The notes under the pieces were generated by a model. The model was not told the origin of the DNA, made no database searches, and saw only the letters and a program-made list of their open reading frames with translations. A stretch of 10,071 bases of DNA from Chloroflexota bacterium (GTDB lineage Bacteria > Chloroflexota > Anaerolineae > Caldilineales > Caldilineaceae). Below are positions 6,619 through 10,071 of this stretch, one piece after another (within the stretch, counting starts at the first letter, position 1; the number at the start of each line of letters is the position of its first letter). The stretch spans positions 1 to 10,071 of the forward strand of contig QEUW01000302.1 in NCBI GenBank assembly GCA_003577005.1, written 5' to 3'. The translations under genes were made by a program, and so were the position numbers.

Positions 6619-7689
6619 TCAGACAGGTTCGACAAAGATCTCATCACCGGCGAACTGCCAATCGGCCCGTTTGACCCCGGCCCACAGGTGTTGTGTTTCG
6701 GGGAAGCGCATGTAGCAGCGTACCCAGTGACCGGCCTTCACCTCGCGCAGTTCGGGTGTTTCACCCGTGCAAACCTCTTCTTTGACATAGGGGCAGCGAG
6801 GAGAAAATTTGCACCCTTGCGGCAGGCTGATCAGGTTGGGCACCGACCCTGGAATGACCGCCAGCGTCTCTTTGTGCTCGCCCAATACCGGGATGGCAGC
6901 CAACAACCCCTCGGTATATGGATGGAGCGGTTGCTCGAAAAGAGATTCGACATCCGTGTATTCGACGATCTGCCCGGCATACATGACGGCTACGCTATCG
7001 CACATCTCGGCGATGATGCCCATATCGTGGGTAATGAGCAGGATCGCCGTGCCCATCTCGTCGCGCAGCGCACGCATAAGGTCGAGAATCTGCGCCTGGA
7101 TAGTTACATCCAGCGCCGTAGTCGGCTCATCGGCGATGAGCAATTTGGGGTGGCTGGCGAGCGCCATCGCGATCATGACGCGCTGCGCCTGGCCGCCCGA
7201 CACTTCGTGCGGGAAAGCATTGGCTCGTTTCTCAGCTGCCGGCAAACCCACTTTGCGCAGCAGTTCGATGGCCTTTTGCCACGCCTGCCGCTTGGGTAGC
7301 TGGTCATGAACCATCAAGACTTCGGCGATCTGGTCGCCAATGCGGAAGACCGGGTTGAGACAACTAGTGGGCTGCTGAAAGATCATGGCGATCTCGTCGC
7401 CGCGTAGCTTGACCATTTCGGCTTCGGGCAGTTGCACCAGGTCTCTGCTATTCAGCCGCACTTCGCCGGCAATGATCTGGCCCGACGCCGGCAACAGCCG
7501 CATGATCGAAAGCGCCGTCACGCTCTTCCCGCTGCCCGACTCGCCCACCAAACCCATAATCTCGCCTGGCTGGATCCGAAAATCCACCCCATTGATCGCC
7601 TGGACGACGCCATCTTCCGTATAAAAGTACGTTTTCAACCCCTTGACTTCAAGGAGTACTTGTTCTTTGTTGCCGTTGCTTGTAATCAT
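6619..7689 (-). CDS. dppD: ABC transporter ATP-binding protein, DppD/OppD family
   Basis: A 356-residue cytoplasmic ATPase that would power import together with the following F subunit. All nucleotide-binding motifs are present: Walker A GESGSGKS (49-56), Q-loop FQQP (Q105), signature VSGGQAQR (163-170), Walker B ending in DEPTTALD with catalytic E188, and switch H221. The family-specific C-terminal extension (about 250-356) carries LHPYTEGLLAAIP and four cysteines, C293, C299, C307 and C325. Some DppD/OppD structures hold a [4Fe-4S] cluster at such cysteines. The usual Ser in the SSLNP stretch is C110 here. Length is about 25 residues above the typical 330. No Shine-Dalgarno sequence is visible before the ATG at 7689; a heptamer array reaches to 7694. 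The start is chosen because LLEVKGLKTYF, the normal beginning of the domain, follows within ten residues. Confidence 0.95.
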   Translation of the reverse strand: MITSNGNKEQVLLEVKGLKTYFYTEDGVVQAINGVDFRIQPGEIMGLVGESGSGKSVTALSIMRLLPASGQIIAGEVRLNSRDLVQLPEAEMVKLRGDEIAMIFQQPTSCLNPVFRIGDQIAEVLMVHDQLPKRQAWQKAIELLRKVGLPAAEKRANAFPHEVSGGQAQRVMIAMALASHPKLLIADEPTTALDVTIQAQILDLMRALRDEMGTAILLITHDMGIIAEMCDSVAVMYAGQIVEYTDVESLFEQPLHPYTEGLLAAIPVLGEHKETLAVIPGSVPNLISLPQGCKFSPRCPYVKEEVCTGETPELREVKAGHWVRCYMRFPETQHLWAGVKRADWQFAGDEIFVEPV

Positions 7690-7693
7690 GCAC

Positions 7694-7769
7694 TACAGAC
7701 AATAGACGATGGACGATTAACAATTGACATTAACAATTGACGATTGACAATTCACCCTTGACAATTGAT
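7694..7769. repeat. Direct heptamer array (RATTGAC) between the first C permease and ATPase D genes
   Basis: Eleven consecutive units run from 7694 to 7769, all 7 bp except one of 6 bp (7729-7734). Ten of them end in AC on the plus strand and the last ends in AT. The consensus is RATTGAC, for example AATTGAC at 7722-7728 and 7735-7741, GATTGAC at 7742-7748, CCTTGAC at 7756-7762. Unlike the other arrays here, the units all point the same way. CAATTG palindromes at 7721, 7734 and 7762 still allow short hairpins. The array touches the TGA of the C permease on one side and comes within four bases of the ATPase D start codon on the other. It therefore occupies the place where a ribosome binding site would be expected. 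Confidence 0.85.
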
Positions 7770-8773
7770 CACCGTTTCAGCCGCGGGTCGAGCGCATCGC
7801 GCATCCCGTCGCCGATAAAATTGAAGGCCAGCGCCACCAAGACCAACGGAATACCCGGCACCAACGGTAGCCAGGGGTGCTGGAACATATAGCTGCGCGC
7901 CTGGTCGAGCATGTTGCCCCAGGTGGGGGTTGGGTCTTGCACGCCCAAGGCCAGAAAGCTCAACGCCGCTTCGAGGATGATCACCCCACCCACGCTCAGG
8001 CTGGCATTAACCCAGATGGGCGCCATCCCATTGGGAATCAAGTGGCGAAAGATAATGCGCCCATCCGAGGCGCCAAAGGCGCGCAAGGAGTGGACAAAAT
8101 CCTGCTCGCTCAACGAGAGCACCATACCGCGCATCAGGCGGGCGGCACCCAGCCAGCCAAAAGCGGTCAAGATGCCCATCAAGACGATGATCTTGTTAGT
8201 CTCCGTCTCATTGGTCAAAAAGACAGCGCCCAGCGCACGCGTGACAAAGTGTGGCAGGGGCAACTGCGCATCGGTGCGGATCATAATAGCCGACACGATG
8301 AGCAGGATCGGCAACAGCGGGATCGACAACAAAAATTCGATGAGCCGCGAGATGATCGCATCCACCCAGCCGCGATAGTAGCCAGCCAGCGCGCCGATGG
8401 TCAGCCCAATTGTCTCGGCTACGATCGTTACGATCAGCGCGATGGTCAACGAAATACGCCCGCCGTAGAGCACACGGGTGAAAAGGTCACGCCCCAGGTG
8501 GTCAATACCCAGAATATGCACCTGGCCCACACTGCCGGTGATGCCCGGGGGCGCCGGACGGCTCGGCGCACCGATGTCCTGCAAGTCGCGAGGGTATAGG
8601 GCGATATAAGGCGCCAGGATCGACACGACCAGCATCCCGATAATAAAAATCAGCGAGATCACCGCCATGCGGTGACGAAAAAACCGCCGCGCCACGATCC
8701 AAAACTGGCTCTCGGTCCGTGTATCCATCCGGGCCGCCTGTTCCCGTGGCAGCGTACCGGCCGTGGTCGCCAT
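7769..8773 (-). CDS. dppC: Peptide-type ABC transporter permease, DppC/OppC family (first copy)
   Basis: A 334-residue membrane subunit predicted to pair with the preceding B permease. A cytoplasmic N-terminal segment of about 35 residues is followed by TM1 (about 36-58). The DppC signature GIDHLGRDLFTRVLYGGR is at 89-106 and TM2 follows it. The EAA loop is at about 225-248 (DFVHSLRAFGAS to RHLIPN). SFLALGVQDPTPTWGNML at 272-289 and the C-terminal GDGMRDALDPRLKR are diagnostic for the family. Length is close to the family norm of about 300, with a somewhat long N-terminus. The ATG at 8773 is supported by GGAGAG at 8781-8786 with a 7-base spacer. The gene follows the B permease by 89 bp, and that gap is largely filled by a heptamer array. 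It is followed by the ATPase gene after 79 bp. No defects are seen; the substrate cannot be read from the sequence. Confidence 0.94.
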   Translation of the reverse strand: MATTAGTLPREQAARMDTRTESQFWIVARRFFRHRMAVISLIFIIGMLVVSILAPYIALYPRDLQDIGAPSRPAPPGITGSVGQVHILGIDHLGRDLFTRVLYGGRISLTIALIVTIVAETIGLTIGALAGYYRGWVDAIISRLIEFLLSIPLLPILLIVSAIMIRTDAQLPLPHFVTRALGAVFLTNETETNKIIVLMGILTAFGWLGAARLMRGMVLSLSEQDFVHSLRAFGASDGRIIFRHLIPNGMAPIWVNASLSVGGVIILEAALSFLALGVQDPTPTWGNMLDQARSYMFQHPWLPLVPGIPLVLVALAFNFIGDGMRDALDPRLKR

Positions 8774-8801
8774 ACGTTAGCTCTCCAACGATCATTCAAC
8801 A

Positions 8802-8862
8802 ACGTAATGCGTAATACGTAATCTGTAAGAGACGATCCCCATCACGCATCACGGATTACGTA
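8802..8862. repeat. Inverted heptamer array (NCGTRAT) between the first B and C permease genes
   Basis: Three perfect tandem NCGTAAT heptamers occupy 8802-8822. Three inverted heptamers of the same family (ATYACGN) occupy 8841-8861. They are separated by an 18-base spacer. The 22-base arms 8801-8822 and 8841-8862 match at 17 of 22 positions, and an alternative register pairs 8815-8823 with 8854-8862 perfectly. On the transcribed strand the array begins directly after the TGA of the B permease. It ends well before the GGAGAG ribosome binding site (8781-8786) of the C permease. No T-run follows, so it does not look like an intrinsic terminator. The word is the same family as in the array at 3526-3630. 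Confidence 0.85.
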
Positions 8863-10044
8863 TCATCCATACCGAATCCGCGGGTCAACCACGGTATATA
8901 AAATATCTCCCAGCAGCGTGGCAAAGACCGTCAACACCGCAGTGATAAAGACAAAGGCGAGGGCAATGGGGTAGTCGCTCTGGTTGAGTGCGTTGATAAA
9001 GAGTTGGCCCATACCTGGCCAGGCAAAGATCGTTTCCGTCAGGATCGCGCCGGCAAAGAGATTGGGGATCTGCAATACCAACACGGTGACAAAGGGGATC
9101 AATGCGTTGCGTAGCGCATGTTTGGTGATAACCAGCCGCTCGACCAACCCCTTGGCGCGCGCCGTACGCACATAATCCTGGCGCAGTACCTCTAGCATGG
9201 AGGAACGCACAAAGCGGCTCCACGTCGCCATGCCAAAAAAGGTGAGCACCGTCACCGGCATCGCCAGGCGGATCGCCCGGTCGATCAGGGTGTTGGGTTC
9301 AATGCGCGGCAGCCAAGCGGCAATTTCATAGGGACGCACCGCGGCCCGGCCACCCGGCGGAAGGCTGGGCAGCCACGGGTAGGCATCACGCAAAAAGACG
9401 GGCATCACCGAAAATGCCAGAATGAGCAACAGCCCAAAGAAAAAGACCGGCATGGACGAGCCAAAAAAGGCCAACGTGCTGTAGAAATAATCAAAACGAG
9501 AATACTGGCGCACGGCGCTATAAATGCCAATGGGAACACCGATCAGCAACGCCATCAGGGTGGAGGTCACCATCAATTCGAGTGTGGCCGGCAGCCGGCT
9601 GAGGATCTCGTCGATGGCCGGGCGCCCCTGGCGGATCACGGTGGAGCGGCCAAAGTCGCCGCGCAAAATGCCCCTGCTGCTCAAGATCGGCGGGTGGATG
9701 ACCGGCAACTCGGCAAGATAGACGTAGTCCTGACACTGGCCCGTGCGGTCATCATAGATATAGCACCCCACCGGTACATCGGCAAAGAACTCACGCCCGC
9801 CGATCACAATGGGGCCGCTGGGAAAGCCGATCAGCCAGCGCGAAAAGCGGATCGGGCCATAAAGGTCTAGTTCAAACTGGGCGCGGATCCGGGCAAAATC
9901 CTCCGGGCTCAGCCGTTGTTGTTGCTGGCGGATCCCTTGCAGCGGGCCGCCGGGCGCATAGTTGAAGAGCGCATAGGTAAATCCGGCAGACAACAGCAAG
10001 ACCAGCGCCATCTGAAAGAGACGGCGAATCAAATAGGCGGTCAT
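8863..10044 (-). CDS. dppB: Peptide-type ABC transporter permease, DppB/OppB family (first copy)
   Basis: A 393-residue integral membrane subunit of an Opp/Dpp-type importer, which would form half of the channel with the C permease encoded next. It starts with the family hallmark MTAYLIRRLFQ followed by TM1 (about 9-28), and ends with the typical VVDPRIRYG. The EAA loop that contacts the ATPase is at about 289-316 (DYVRTARAKGL, then RNALIPFVT), and TETIFAWPGMGQL at about 336-348 is also characteristic. It is longer than a usual OppB of about 310 residues because the external loop after TM1 (about 30-153) and the loop at about 217-257 are enlarged. C94 and C104 lie in the first of these loops. 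A TGAGG at 10055-10059, ten bases before the ATG, is a plausible ribosome binding site. Only 27 bases of upstream sequence are visible, so its promoter is outside the window. The substrate is inferred only at family level; nickel or oligosaccharides are possible alternatives. The symbol denotes the subfamily. Confidence 0.93.
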   Translation of the reverse strand: MTAYLIRRLFQMALVLLLSAGFTYALFNYAPGGPLQGIRQQQQRLSPEDFARIRAQFELDLYGPIRFSRWLIGFPSGPIVIGGREFFADVPVGCYIYDDRTGQCQDYVYLAELPVIHPPILSSRGILRGDFGRSTVIRQGRPAIDEILSRLPATLELMVTSTLMALLIGVPIGIYSAVRQYSRFDYFYSTLAFFGSSMPVFFFGLLLILAFSVMPVFLRDAYPWLPSLPPGGRAAVRPYEIAAWLPRIEPNTLIDRAIRLAMPVTVLTFFGMATWSRFVRSSMLEVLRQDYVRTARAKGLVERLVITKHALRNALIPFVTVLVLQIPNLFAGAILTETIFAWPGMGQLFINALNQSDYPIALAFVFITAVLTVFATLLGDILYTVVDPRIRYG

Positions 10045-10071
10045 GCGCCAAAAACCTCAGAACAAGAAGGA

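Noticed and set aside
3526..8862. Rho-independent terminators formed by the heptamer hairpins.
   Set aside because: None of the hairpins is followed by a U-tract on the transcribed strand, and termination in every gap would cut off downstream subunits of the same transporter. Attenuation or mRNA stabilisation is more plausible.

Overview
All eight genes in this window lie on the minus strand and belong to ABC transport of the peptide/nickel/opine (Opp/Dpp) type. In transcription order, from high to low coordinates, they are: permease B (10044-8863), permease C (8773-7769), ATPase D (7689-6619), ATPase F (6509-5484), solute-binding lipoprotein (5373-3631), a second permease B (3520-2459), a second permease C (2395-1355), and a second solute-binding lipoprotein (from 1129, running off the window at base 1). 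Gaps between genes are 63-225 bp, and the layout looks like one long operon or two transporter operons joined end to end. The order B-C-D-F-A-B-C-A gives two permease pairs and two binding proteins but only one visible ATPase pair. One D/F pair may therefore serve two membrane channels with different substrate receptors, unless more ATPase genes lie beyond base 1.

The organism looks like a moderately GC-rich bacterium. The lipoprotein receptors with Ala/Pro/Glu-rich linkers, the B permeases with enlarged external loops, and the intergenic heptamer repeats together suggest Chloroflexota (Anaerolineae/Caldilineae-like). This is an impression from style, not a demonstrated placement. All proteins appear intact except the last gene, which is cut by the window edge. 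I see no RNA gene, CRISPR array, transposase or phage gene.

The most unusual content is not protein-coding. Five consecutive gaps of the cluster (8774-8862, 7690-7768, 6510-6618, 5374-5483, 3521-3630) each hold an array of short units with a strict 7-bp period. Four different words are used: NCGTRAT (in two gaps), RATTGAC, TTTRGAT and NNNNCGT. Four of the five arrays are arranged as inverted arms able to form long hairpins. Read in the direction of transcription, every array begins at, or within two bases of, the stop codon of the preceding gene. The two later gaps lack such arrays, although a short 9-bp repeat follows the stop at 1355. Three genes that follow an array (D, F and the second B) have no recognisable Shine-Dalgarno sequence, while both receptor genes have strong ones. 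The arrays may therefore shape differential expression within the operon, or may simply be a selfish intergenic repeat.

A second striking point is an exact 51-bp in-frame tandem duplication (322-423) inside the partial receptor gene. It adds 17 residues immediately before the conserved SGPY motif.
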